Positions 1-8,708 of a stretch of DNA of 13,076 bases are shown here, one piece after another; the first letter of the stretch is position 1, and each line of letters begins with the position of its first letter. Origin of the DNA: an uncultured Porphyromonadaceae bacterium. GTDB lineage: Bacteria > Bacteroidota > Bacteroidia > Bacteroidales > Muribaculaceae. The stretch lies in the NCBI GenBank assembly GCA_947176355.1, contig CAMWQY010000040.1:1-13076 (forward strand), written 5' to 3'. The translations under genes and the position numbers were made by a program. A model generated the notes under the pieces. That model worked only from the letters and a program-made list of their open reading frames with translations, had not been told where the DNA came from and searched no databases.

Positions 1-53
1 AGATTTTAAGGTTAACAGAAGATTGGTTGTCGTGATGACAATCAATTTTTTTT
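1..53 (+). ncRNA. Repeat small-RNA element, copy 1 (3' part; 5' end outside window)
   Basis: The 3' part of a repeated element whose fuller copies lie at 12802-12904 (minus) and 11911-12019 (plus). Seen: AGATTTTAAGGTTAA at 1-15, then an 11-bp stem pairing 21-31 with 37-47 around loop GTGAT (32-36), then a T-run at 46-53. Two of the 11 pairs are G-U wobbles that work only if the plus strand is the RNA. The 16-bp core TTGTCGTGATGACAAT (27-42) is identical to copy 2. The promoter and 5' segment must lie to the left of the window. The T-run meets the stop codon of the convergent aminotransferase gene, so it may also serve as a terminator there. It could instead be only the terminator of an unseen upstream gene. 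The small-RNA reading rests on homology to the other copies. Confidence 0.6.
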
Positions 54-1257
54 ATGCCTTTATTTCACGAGAATTGTAGGCATCAAGAGCCTTTTCAAGC
101 ACGACGAGAGCTTTCCCGAGTTCTTCGCGATTAAGCACATAAGCGAGTCGCACTTCATTTCTTCCAGCTCCCGGAGTAGTGTAGAAACCCGATGCAGGAG
201 CCATAAATATAGTAGCCCCATCATACGAGAACTCCCGCAGGCACCATTCACAGAAATCGTCGGCATCTTCCACCGGCAGGCTGGCGACAGTATAGAACGC
301 GCCCATTGGAATTGGAGAATAGCATCCAGGTATCTTATTTATACCGTCAACAAGGAAATTACGTCGGGCTACATACTCATTATAAACGTCGAGCATATAT
401 TCCCTGTCAGCATCCACTGAAGCCTCTGCAATGATCTGCCCAATGAGTGGAGGGCTTAGACGCGCCTGACAGAACTTCATGACATTGGCACGCAATGCTT
501 TGTTTTTAGTGATAAGAGCGCCAATACGGATACCGCATTCGTTGTAGCGCTTTGAAACAGAATCAATGAGCACTACATTCTCCTCGATGCCCGGGAGATG
601 GAAAGCAGATACGTATGGAGCGCCGGTATAGCAGAACTCACGATATACTTCATCAGAGAATAAGAAAAGATCATATTTTTTCACCAGATCTCGTATCTGC
701 ATCATCTCCTTTATGGTATAAAGATATCCTGTAGGGTTGTTAGGATTGCATATCAATATGCCTTTAGTGCGCGGAGTGATAAGCTTTTCAAATTCTTCGA
801 TAGGAGGAAGAGCGAAACCTTTGTCGATGGAAGAAGGTATTGATACAATCTTGGCACCGGCAGATATGGCAAATGCCATATAATTTGCGTAGGCCGGTTC
901 GGGCACGATGATCTCATCGCCCGGATTCAGGCAAGCCATAAAGGCGAAAAGCACAGCTTCCGAACCGCCACATGTGACTATGATATCATCGACATCTACC
1001 TCTATATTAAATCGATGATAGTATTCTTTCAGTTTAGCCCGCAAGGAGGGGAGTCCATCGGAGGGGCTATATTCCAATACGTTCCGGTCTATTTTTTTCA
1101 GGGCTTCGAAAGCCTGGGGAGGGGTCGGGAGGTCTGGCTGGCCTATATTAAGACGATATATCTTGATGCCACGTTTGACTGCCTCATTGGCAAGCGGGGC
1201 AAGGCGCCGGATTGGAGATGCAGGCATTTCATTGCCACGTTCAGATAGATGAGCCAT
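52..1257 (-). CDS. Class I/II pyridoxal-phosphate aminotransferase (aspartate aminotransferase-like)
   Basis: Cytoplasmic PLP enzyme of fold type I that moves an amino group between an amino acid and a 2-oxo acid. Seen in the 401-residue product: substrate-side motif NIGQPD (37-42), NPNNPTG (171-177), the pyridine-N-binding Asp in SDEVY (D202), the Schiff-base lysine in SVSKRYNECG (K236), and a late Arg in EVRLAY expected to hold the substrate carboxylate. Length is normal for subgroup I. The first Met fits the usual family N-terminus (SERGxxMPASPIRxL), so I keep it rather than the Met at residue 11. It lies 79 bp downstream of luxS on the same strand, with no clear promoter between, so co-transcription is possible. 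Substrate (Asp, Ala, aromatic or Met-derived) cannot be read from the sequence. The stop codon touches the T-run of the convergent repeat element at 1-53. Confidence 0.9.
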   Translation of the reverse strand: MAHLSERGNEMPASPIRRLAPLANEAVKRGIKIYRLNIGQPDLPTPPQAFEALKKIDRNVLEYSPSDGLPSLRAKLKEYYHRFNIEVDVDDIIVTCGGSEAVLFAFMACLNPGDEIIVPEPAYANYMAFAISAGAKIVSIPSSIDKGFALPPIEEFEKLITPRTKGILICNPNNPTGYLYTIKEMMQIRDLVKKYDLFLFSDEVYREFCYTGAPYVSAFHLPGIEENVVLIDSVSKRYNECGIRIGALITKNKALRANVMKFCQARLSPPLIGQIIAEASVDADREYMLDVYNEYVARRNFLVDGINKIPGCYSPIPMGAFYTVASLPVEDADDFCEWCLREFSYDGATIFMAPASGFYTTPGAGRNEVRLAYVLNREELGKALVVLEKALDAYNSREIKA

Positions 1258-1336
1258 GTATGTGTTTTAATTTTTGTATTTTAAAATTGGGATTACCTTA
1301 CACTCGCAGCTATTTTTAAATATAAACTGACTTAGA

Positions 1337-1807
1337 TTAATATTTAACCTTTAAATTGGGATCGTCAAGGATTCTTAGATAGTCACGAGCTGCCATTTTA
1401 GCTTCAGGGAGATTCATAAGCAGATAGTTGCCGCAGTCTTTCGGTGTGGCACCCGGCACTTCTCCTTCGAAATCAGCAATAAACCGGAACGTCTCCTTAA
1501 TAAGAGGAACTATATCGCCACTATCATAGTCGCCATTCAGCAGAAGATAATTGCCGGTGCAGCAGCCCATCGGTCCCCAGTATACAATACGGTCACCCCA
1601 TTCAGGATGATTGCGGAGAAATGTCGCGGCAAGATGCTCCATAGCATGAAGTGCAGAAATGGATATTGCCGGCTGCCTGTTAGGCGCCGTCATTCTGATA
1701 TCAAATGTAGTTATGACATCGCCCGAAGGCGTCGTATCTTTACGGCTAACATACACACCGGGAAGGAGTGTCAGATGGTCGATTGTGAAGCTTGCTATCT
1801 TTTTCAT
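1337..1807 (-). CDS. luxS: S-ribosylhomocysteine lyase
   Basis: LuxS splits S-ribosylhomocysteine into homocysteine and DPD, the precursor of autoinducer AI-2, within the activated methyl cycle. The 156-residue product has the family's usual length. The metal site is complete: H54 and H58 in HAMEH (HxxEH, with the catalytic Glu57) and C125 in DCGNY. The second catalytic residue, C82 in PMGCCTGNY, is present and followed by an extra Cys where many family members have Arg or Gln. No pfs/mtnN gene is adjacent. The ATG at 1807 is preceded on its strand by TAAATTTG (1819-1812), a Bacteroidetes -7 match ending only 4 nt before the start, so the mRNA may be leaderless or nearly so. No -33 element sits at normal spacing, so this promoter is weakly supported. 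xseB is divergent, 110 bp away. Confidence 0.96.
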   Translation of the reverse strand: MKKIASFTIDHLTLLPGVYVSRKDTTPSGDVITTFDIRMTAPNRQPAISISALHAMEHLAATFLRNHPEWGDRIVYWGPMGCCTGNYLLLNGDYDSGDIVPLIKETFRFIADFEGEVPGATPKDCGNYLLMNLPEAKMAARDYLRILDDPNLKVKY

Positions 1808-1811
1808 AGTG

Positions 1812-1819
1812 CAAATTTA
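1812..1819 (-). promoter_or_regulatory. Possible luxS -7 box
   Basis: On the minus strand this reads TAAATTTG, an exact TAnnTTTG match, with CACT then the luxS ATG. The nearest TTG (1838-1836) is only 16 bp upstream, against the usual 19-21 bp, so the assignment is tentative. If used, transcription would begin at or within about 1 nt of the start codon. Confidence 0.35.
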
Positions 1820-1859
1820 CGAAAAAAAGATGAATCAAGAAAGAAAGATAGCCGAAACG

Positions 1860-1891
1860 TTTGCATATAATGGGATTTATATGTAATTTTG
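1860..1891 (+). promoter_or_regulatory. Bacteroidetes promoter for xseB
   Basis: TTTG at 1860-1863, a 20-bp spacer and TAATTTTG at 1884-1891 match the Bacteroidetes sigma consensus (TTTG, N19-21, TAnnTTTG) exactly. The expected start is near 1897, giving a leader of about 20 nt before the xseB ATG at 1918. It faces away from luxS. Confidence 0.75.
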
Positions 1892-1917
1892 AACCATAAA
1901 CGAATAAAATCAAAAAA

Positions 1918-2127
1918 ATGGATACCCCGGAAATGAAATATTCAGAAGCTATTGCAGAGTTGGAGGCGATAACTGCAAAGATGCAGAGCCCGGACTGTGA
2001 CATTGATTCTTTGGCAGCACTGACGTCACGCGCCTTAGAATTGCTAAAGATATGCAAAGAAAAACTCTTCAAGACTGACGAAGAAGTACGCGCATGTCTG
2101 GAAACACTCTCAGACTCGCTGAAGTAA
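1918..2127 (+). CDS. xseB: Exodeoxyribonuclease VII small subunit
   Basis: XseB binds in several copies to XseA to form exonuclease VII, which degrades single-stranded DNA in the cytoplasm. The 69-residue product is a normal size and shows the family pattern: YSEAIAELEAITAKMQ near the N-terminus, then a helix ending ALELLKICKEKL, with regularly spaced hydrophobic residues typical of the short helical hairpin. The gene has its own good promoter at 1860-1891 and no Shine-Dalgarno sequence before its ATG; the context is A-rich (ATCAAAAAA). XseA, normally encoded next to it, is absent: the upstream neighbour is luxS on the other strand. The lipoprotein gene starts 53 bp downstream on the same strand and may be co-transcribed. 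Confidence 0.88.
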   Translation: MDTPEMKYSEAIAELEAITAKMQSPDCDIDSLAALTSRALELLKICKEKLFKTDEEVRACLETLSDSLK

Positions 2128-2180
2128 TGTATTTGAGTCCATCTTCATGCTATGTGTTGAGGCAATAAAGGGAGCTGAAG

Positions 2181-4199
2181 ATGCGTTGTATCTATATGTA
2201 TAAAATAGATAAAAATCGACATTTTGTTTTGATAGCGACATTGATACTGCTCCTGACGGCGGTCCTTCCGTCGTGCAAATCAGTGAAGCTATCAGATGCC
2301 GACGACACGCTCTCACGCGGTGAGTATTTCAATGCCTCAAACATGTACCGCAAGATTTACAACCGCCTCACCAAACCAGAGGAGCGGCCTTTGCGTGGAG
2401 AAGTTGCATATAAGCTTGCCACTTGCTATCAACGTCTAAATCGTCCGGCAAATGCAGTGGCTGCATATCAAAATGCCCTCAGATATGGACAGACAGACTC
2501 TACGATATATCTTCAACTTGCCCAAATGCTGCAAGCAAGTGGCAAATATCCCCAAGCCATCGCCGAATATGAGAAATATTTGGAATGGAAACCAGATGAT
2601 GAAATAGCCAAGGCCGGAATAAGAGGGTGCAATATAGGGATCTCTTCCAAGGATGCCCCTAAGAGTCGCTACATCGTAAAGCAATCGAAGATACTCAATT
2701 CCCGTCGCTCCGATTATGCCCCAATGTACTTGGACAAGAACTACGATATCTTATATTACACCACGACCAACGAAAAAGCTACCGGCGACAACAAGTCAGA
2801 AATAACCGGTATGAAAAAAGGGGACATTTGGATGATCAAGAAAAACGAAAAAGGGGAATGGCTCCGACCTGTACCGGCAGAAGGGGAACTGAACACCGAT
2901 GCTGATGAAGGCATCATTTCTTTCTCTCCTGACGGCCAGACGATGTATCTGACAGTGGCAAAACGCTCGGAGACTTCCAGCACCACAGTGGAAATCTACA
3001 CTTCAAAACGCAGCGAAGCCTCATGGAGTGCGCCTCAGAAATTTGAGATTCTCAACGACACTGTGACAGCCGTAGGACATCCCGCAGTCTCACCCGACGG
3101 ACGCTATCTATACTTTACTTCAGACATGCCCGGCGGATATGGAGGCCTTGACATCTGGCGTATCAACCTACAAGAGCGCGGGGGCTCGTTGGAAAATCTT
3201 GGTCCGCAGATCAACACACGTGGCAATGAGTCTTTCCCATACGTCCGAACTGATTCCACACTGTATTTCTCGAGTGACGGGCATTCCGGATTTGGAGGAC
3301 TCGACATCTTCAAGGCCCAGCTTAACTCCACCGGCGACCGTTGGAGCATATACAATATGGGGCAACCCATCAACTCCACGGGCGATGATTTTGGCATCAC
3401 TTTCGGTCCCGGAGAGTCAGGATTCCTGAGCAGCAACCGTGGAGATGCACGTGGCTACGACCATATTTATTCATTTTTACTACCCGACCTAAAGATCAGC
3501 ATAGCAGGATGGGTTGTAGATAAAGATGACGAGCCTGTGCCGAATGCCGTGATAAGGATTGTCGGCAACGACGGCTCAAACCAGAAGGAAGTGGCAAGAG
3601 ACGACGGAAGTTTCCGATTCAACCTCCAAAGAGGCGTTAAATACGTCATGATGGCAGGCGCAAAAGGGTATCTTAATCAAAAAGTTGAGTTTGAGAGCGA
3701 CTCTGCGGAGGAAGATGCAGAATATGGCATGGACTTTATCTTGGCATCAATATCCAAGCCAAGCGTAGTTGAGAATATTTTCTACGATTTTGACAAGGCT
3801 ACCCTACGTCCGGAATCGAAAGAAGCGCTCGACGAATTGGCAAACATGCTTGAAGATAATCCCAATGTCTCGATAGAAATGAGTGCACACACCGACCGCA
3901 AGGGAAGCGAGGAATACAACATCGACCTTTCTGACCGCAGGGCAAAAAGCGTAGTGGATTATCTGGTAGACAAAGGCATCAATCCATCACGTCTGACATG
4001 GACAGGCTACGGCAAGACGCGTCCAAAGAAAGTCACCAAACGCATAAACAAGGAATTTCCACAGTTTGAGGAAGGGACGGAGCTTACCCCGGAATTAATC
4101 GAGACCCTTTCAGAAGAAGATCAACAAGCAGCTGATCAAATCAACCGTCGCACCGAATTCCAGGTCACCGCTATTGACACGGATTTCGAATTGATGTAA
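2181..4199 (+). CDS. PorE-like outer-membrane lipoprotein (TPR, PD40 propeller, CarboxypepD_reg, OmpA)
   Basis: A 672-residue envelope protein. In order: a basic n-region and hydrophobic stretch ending in lipobox LPSC (lipid-modified Cys at residue 32); TPR-like helical repeats about 39-153; a WD40/PD40-type beta-propeller about 165-430 with blades such as FSPDGQTMYL, SPDGRYLYFTSD, YGGLDIW and GFGGLDIF; a carboxypeptidase-regulatory-like beta-sandwich about 439-520 (AGWVVDKDDEPVPNAVI); and a C-terminal OmpA domain about 529-672 with FYDFDKATL and the peptidoglycan-binding pattern SAHTDRKGS...LSDRRAKSV. This domain order is that of PorE (PG1058) of the Porphyromonas gingivalis type IX secretion system. 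Similar proteins occur in Bacteroidetes lacking that system, so I do not assign the symbol. It probably links the outer membrane to peptidoglycan. GGAG six bases before the ATG at 2181 supports this start; Met 6 (2196) would also give a good signal peptide. Confidence 0.88.
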   Translation: MRCIYMYKIDKNRHFVLIATLILLLTAVLPSCKSVKLSDADDTLSRGEYFNASNMYRKIYNRLTKPEERPLRGEVAYKLATCYQRLNRPANAVAAYQNALRYGQTDSTIYLQLAQMLQASGKYPQAIAEYEKYLEWKPDDEIAKAGIRGCNIGISSKDAPKSRYIVKQSKILNSRRSDYAPMYLDKNYDILYYTTTNEKATGDNKSEITGMKKGDIWMIKKNEKGEWLRPVPAEGELNTDADEGIISFSPDGQTMYLTVAKRSETSSTTVEIYTSKRSEASWSAPQKFEILNDTVTAVGHPAVSPDGRYLYFTSDMPGGYGGLDIWRINLQERGGSLENLGPQINTRGNESFPYVRTDSTLYFSSDGHSGFGGLDIFKAQLNSTGDRWSIYNMGQPINSTGDDFGITFGPGESGFLSSNRGDARGYDHIYSFLLPDLKISIAGWVVDKDDEPVPNAVIRIVGNDGSNQKEVARDDGSFRFNLQRGVKYVMMAGAKGYLNQKVEFESDSAEEDAEYGMDFILASISKPSVVENIFYDFDKATLRPESKEALDELANMLEDNPNVSIEMSAHTDRKGSEEYNIDLSDRRAKSVVDYLVDKGINPSRLTWTGYGKTRPKKVTKRINKEFPQFEEGTELTPELIETLSEEDQQAADQINRRTEFQVTAIDTDFELM

Positions 4200-4256
4200 G
4201 TGGTCGGGGGCGACTAATTGAAAGAAGCCATAAATTCGAAAAACCTGACAACTAAT

Positions 4257-4287
4257 TTTGCCATATCAATATTTTTTTGTATCTTTG
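4257..4287 (+). promoter_or_regulatory. Bacteroidetes promoter for hpt-adk-gyrB
   Basis: TTTG at 4257-4260, a 19-bp spacer and TATCTTTG at 4280-4287 match the Bacteroidetes consensus exactly. The start point should fall near 4293, leaving about 10 nt before the ATG at 4304. It rules out the in-frame TTG at 4277, which overlaps the -7 box, as the hpt start. Confidence 0.8.
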
Positions 4288-4303
4288 CACAAACTATTGT
4301 CAC

Positions 4304-4855
4304 ATGCAAAAAGAAGAGCAAATTATAGTCGACGGTCTCACATTCGTGCCATATCTGACACGTGAGGAGATTTCCGCTCAGGTAGAACGCGTAGGTAAAG
4401 AGATTGCAAAGGATTATGAAGGGAAAGCCCCGATATTCCTTTGTGTACTGACGGGTGCATTCGTATTCGCATCAGACCTGATACGAGCCACAGGACTTAA
4501 CGACTCCAAGATTACTTTCATCAGATACAAATCGTATGAAGGGACATCCTCCACAGGGACAGTCAAACAAATCATTGGACTGACCGACGATATAGAAGGG
4601 CGAGATGTCATAATCATTGAAGACATCGTCGACACAGGACTTACAGCATGCCGAATGATTGAAGACCTGAAAAAGAAAAATCCGGCATCAGTGAAGTTTG
4701 CCACACTACTCTTTAAGCCTGACAGCAGTCAGACCGGCTTCACGCCAGACTACATTGCATTCAAGATACCACCAAAATTCATTATTGGATATGGTCTTGA
4801 CCTTGATGGGAAGGCACGGAATATACCTGACATCTATGTCATCAAGGAAGACTGA
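4304..4855 (+). CDS. hpt: Hypoxanthine phosphoribosyltransferase
   Basis: Cytoplasmic purine-salvage enzyme that makes IMP (and usually GMP) from hypoxanthine (or guanine) and PRPP. The 183-residue product has the type I phosphoribosyltransferase PRPP loop IIIEDIVDTG (103-112), the Leu-Thr-Gly PPi-loop region CVLTGAFVF (47-55), a flexible-loop region around YKSYEGTSSTG, and the C-terminal base-binding segment FIIGYGLDLDGKARN (159-173), where an aromatic residue and Asp are expected to recognise the purine. I chose the ATG at 4304 because the open frame upstream of it contains the promoter. The gene heads a probable operon: adk starts 37 bp and gyrB 631 bp after its stop. The grouping joins purine-nucleotide supply with energy charge and ATP-driven supercoiling, but this linkage is only an inference from position. 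Confidence 0.94.
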   Translation: MQKEEQIIVDGLTFVPYLTREEISAQVERVGKEIAKDYEGKAPIFLCVLTGAFVFASDLIRATGLNDSKITFIRYKSYEGTSSTGTVKQIIGLTDDIEGRDVIIIEDIVDTGLTACRMIEDLKKKNPASVKFATLLFKPDSSQTGFTPDYIAFKIPPKFIIGYGLDLDGKARNIPDIYVIKED

Positions 4856-4892
4856 AACCATCCTAATCAGATAAATTAAATTTGAAAAAACC

Positions 4893-5468
4893 ATGTTGAA
4901 CCTTGTGTTATTCGGAGCCCCCGGCAGCGGCAAGGGCACTCAAAGCGAAAAAATAATAGACAAATACGGACTTCATCACATCTCGACGGGAGAAGTTCTC
5001 CGCAAGCAGATAAAAGAAGGCACCGAACTTGGCAAAATAGCAGATTCATACATCAGCAAAGGCCATCTGATACCGGATGATCTTATGATCGACATTCTGC
5101 GACAGGAACTCAAGGGTCTTCCCAAAGGCAGCAAGGGTGTGATATTCGACGGTTTTCCCCGCACCATCCCACAAGCCATCGAGCTTGAGCACCTCTTGTC
5201 TGAAAATGGAGAATCTCTGACGGGGGTTGTTGGTCTCGAAGTGCCGGAAGAGGAACTCGTGGCGCGTATGCTGAAGCGAGGTGCCGAGACCGGGCGTGCC
5301 GACGATAATATGGAGACTATTCTTAATCGCCTAAAGGTATATCACAACCAGACAGAACCGCTGAAAGAGCATTATCAGAACAAAGGCTCCTATATCCAGA
5401 TTGATGGGCTCGGGCATGTAGACAACATCTTTTCATCTATTGCCAAAGAGATCGATGACAGGAAATAA
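4893..5468 (+). CDS. adk: Adenylate kinase
   Basis: Cytoplasmic enzyme catalysing ATP + AMP = 2 ADP. The 191-residue product has the P-loop GAPGSGKGT (8-16), the AMP-binding STGE segment (31-34), the DGFPR motif (86-90) and the LID arginine region RGAETGRADDN (129-139). The LID is the short form without a zinc-type Cys cluster, which explains a length below the roughly 214 residues of the E. coli enzyme. It lies 37 bp after hpt and 18 bp before gyrB on the same strand. TAAATTTG at 4877-4884 resembles a -7 box, but no -33 element sits at the right distance, so I treat adk as part of the hpt operon. Confidence 0.96.
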   Translation: MLNLVLFGAPGSGKGTQSEKIIDKYGLHHISTGEVLRKQIKEGTELGKIADSYISKGHLIPDDLMIDILRQELKGLPKGSKGVIFDGFPRTIPQAIELEHLLSENGESLTGVVGLEVPEEELVARMLKRGAETGRADDNMETILNRLKVYHNQTEPLKEHYQNKGSYIQIDGLGHVDNIFSSIAKEIDDRK

Positions 5469-7472
<2,004 letters not shown>

Positions 7473-7534
7473 TGAATGTGGGTCACGATGAAGTCTGAAT
7501 AATATGTATTTTTAACAAATGGTAACTATGTAAA

Positions 7535-7566
7535 TTTGCATATATCACTTTTTTTTATTAACTTTG
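7535..7566 (+). promoter_or_regulatory. Bacteroidetes promoter for greA
   Basis: TTTG at 7535-7538, a 20-bp spacer and TAACTTTG at 7559-7566 match the consensus exactly. The expected start is about 7571-7573, so the greA leader is about 127 nt long and begins with the hairpin described at 7572-7632. The -33 TTTG is itself part of TAAATTTG (7531-7538), a second -7 match that could give a minor start upstream. Confidence 0.8.
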
Positions 7567-7571
7567 CAACG

Positions 7572-7632
7572 AAAATAGGAAGGGTCCTTTTTAGAAGCTG
7601 TCAAAAGCTGATAAAGCGGACTCCTCTTTTTT
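7572..7632 (+). promoter_or_regulatory. Terminator-like hairpin in the greA leader (possible attenuator)
   Basis: Read as RNA, the leader folds on itself almost end to end. AAAA 7572-7575 pairs with TTTT 7627-7630, AGGA 7577-7580 with TCCT 7622-7625, GTCC 7584-7587 with GGAC 7618-7621, TTTA 7590-7593 with TAAA 7612-7615, and AGCT 7596-7599 with AGCT 7606-7609, closing loop GTCAAA. A 3-nt bulge (7581-7583) and a symmetric GA/GA internal loop (7594-7595 with 7610-7611) interrupt it. The T-run 7627-7632 directly follows. This has the shape of an intrinsic terminator placed at the very 5' end, giving a possible RNA of about 60 nt and control of read-through into greA. No energy calculation was made. 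Confidence 0.5.
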
Positions 7633-7698
7633 AACACTTAAGAGAAAATTTCATTACAATCAACAAATCGGACTAAACACCGGAATACTTTAACAAAA

Positions 7699-8163
7699 AT
7701 GGCTACTTACCTCACAAAAGAAGGATATGACAAGAAGATGGCTGAGCTTGCAGAACTTGAGGCACAGCGACCTGCCATCAAAAACGCAATAGCAGAGGCA
7801 CGCGATAAAGGCGACCTCTCTGAAAATGCAGAATATGACGCTGCCAAGGAAGCTCAAGGCATGCTTGAAATGAAGATTGCCAAGATCAAAGAACTTATTG
7901 CATCTTCCAGAATCATTGACGACAGCAAGCTTACGACTGACGAAGTCGGACTGCTCAACAAGGTGACAATCAAGAATATCAAGAACGGCATGCAGATGAC
8001 ATATACTATCGTGACCGAAAATGAAGCGAATCTTGCAGAGAAGAAAATTGCTTCCTCCACTCCAATTGCAAAGGCTCTGATGGGGCATAAGGTCGGCGAT
8101 AAGGTGAAAGTGCAGGCTCCTGTAGGAGTACTTGATTTCGAAATCCTCAAAATAGAGCTTTAA
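7699..8163 (+). CDS. greA: Transcription elongation factor GreA
   Basis: GreA enters the secondary channel of RNA polymerase and stimulates cleavage of the backtracked transcript, rescuing stalled complexes. The 154-residue product is the normal length: an N-terminal antiparallel coiled coil (about 5-75) with the acidic tip GDLSENAEYDAA (38-49), where D39 and E42 match the E. coli tip residues that hold the catalytic metal, then the C-terminal FKBP-like domain with SSTPIAKALMGHKVGDKV. The ATG lacks a Shine-Dalgarno sequence and follows AACAAAA. Transcription starts at 7535-7566 and passes a terminator-like hairpin, suggesting control of elongation by leader folding. The HIT-family gene begins 2 bp after the stop, so the two are surely co-transcribed. 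Confidence 0.96.
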   Translation: MATYLTKEGYDKKMAELAELEAQRPAIKNAIAEARDKGDLSENAEYDAAKEAQGMLEMKIAKIKELIASSRIIDDSKLTTDEVGLLNKVTIKNIKNGMQMTYTIVTENEANLAEKKIASSTPIAKALMGHKVGDKVKVQAPVGVLDFEILKIEL

Positions 8164-8165
8164 TC

Positions 8166-8558
8166 ATGACTATCTTCTCAAAAATCGTTGCAGGAGAAAT
8201 CCCATCCTACAAAGTGGCTGAAGATGATCGCTTCTATGCTTTTCTTGACATCAACCCTATAAGAAAGGGACATACGTTGGTGATTCCCAAACAGGAAACT
8301 GACTATATCTTCGATCTTGACGATGAAACTCTTTCCGGGCTCCAGGTATTTGCAAAAAGAGTAGCAAAGGCCATCAAGAAGGCAATACCTTGCCGTAAGG
8401 TTGGCCAGGCTGTCCTTGGTCTTGAAGTGCCTCATGCTCACATTCACCTCGTGCCACTCACCACTGAAGGAGACATGGACTTCCACAACAAAATCGAAGT
8501 TCCCCAACCTTCAGAAATGGCACATATAGCTGCAGCCATAGCAGAAAACTTTGAATAA
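8166..8558 (+). CDS. HIT-family nucleotide hydrolase
   Basis: A 130-residue histidine-triad protein. Members split phosphoramidates such as adenosine-5'-monophosphoramidate or dinucleoside polyphosphates, using the middle or last His of the triad as nucleophile. Seen: N-terminal FSKIVAGEIPSYKVAEDD, the nucleotide-binding stretch AFLDINPIRKGHTLVIPK (25-42) and the triad HAHIHLVPL with H90, H92 and H94. Many relatives have Cys where this protein has Ser5 (FCKI against FSKI), so a zinc site at the N-terminus is unlikely. It follows greA by 2 bp and is closed by the terminator at 8582-8612. The real substrate is unknown. Confidence 0.92.
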   Translation: MTIFSKIVAGEIPSYKVAEDDRFYAFLDINPIRKGHTLVIPKQETDYIFDLDDETLSGLQVFAKRVAKAIKKAIPCRKVGQAVLGLEVPHAHIHLVPLTTEGDMDFHNKIEVPQPSEMAHIAAAIAENFE

Positions 8559-8581
8559 TACAATCTATTCCAACATAATTT

Positions 8582-8612
8582 AAGACCGGTCTAATCCATA
8601 GGCCGGTCTTTT
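8582..8612 (+). terminator. Intrinsic terminator of the greA-HIT operon
   Basis: AAGACCGG (8582-8589) pairs perfectly with CCGGTCTT (8603-8610). Three more pairs inside (TCT 8590-8592 with AGG 8600-8602, one of them G-U) leave loop AATCCAT. The stem ends in TTTT. It sits 24 bp after the HIT-family stop. Confidence 0.88.
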
Positions 8613-8708
8613 GCGTTATACCTTAAAAGACTGACCTGCCGGACATATATAATGTGTCTCAATTGTCGCACCTATCTGACTAATCTGAAAACCGAAAAAC
8701 TAAAAAAC

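Noticed and set aside
4201..4217. GGTCGGGGGCGACT hairpin after the lipoprotein gene as a terminator
   Set aside because: Only five pairs around GGGG and no T-run after it.
4277..4303. TTG start giving nine extra residues for hpt
   Set aside because: It overlaps the -7 box of an exact consensus promoter, so it would lie upstream of the transcript start.
4877..4884. TAAATTTG before adk as a promoter
   Set aside because: No -33 TTG at 19-21 bp; an isolated -7 match is expected by chance in AT-rich gaps.
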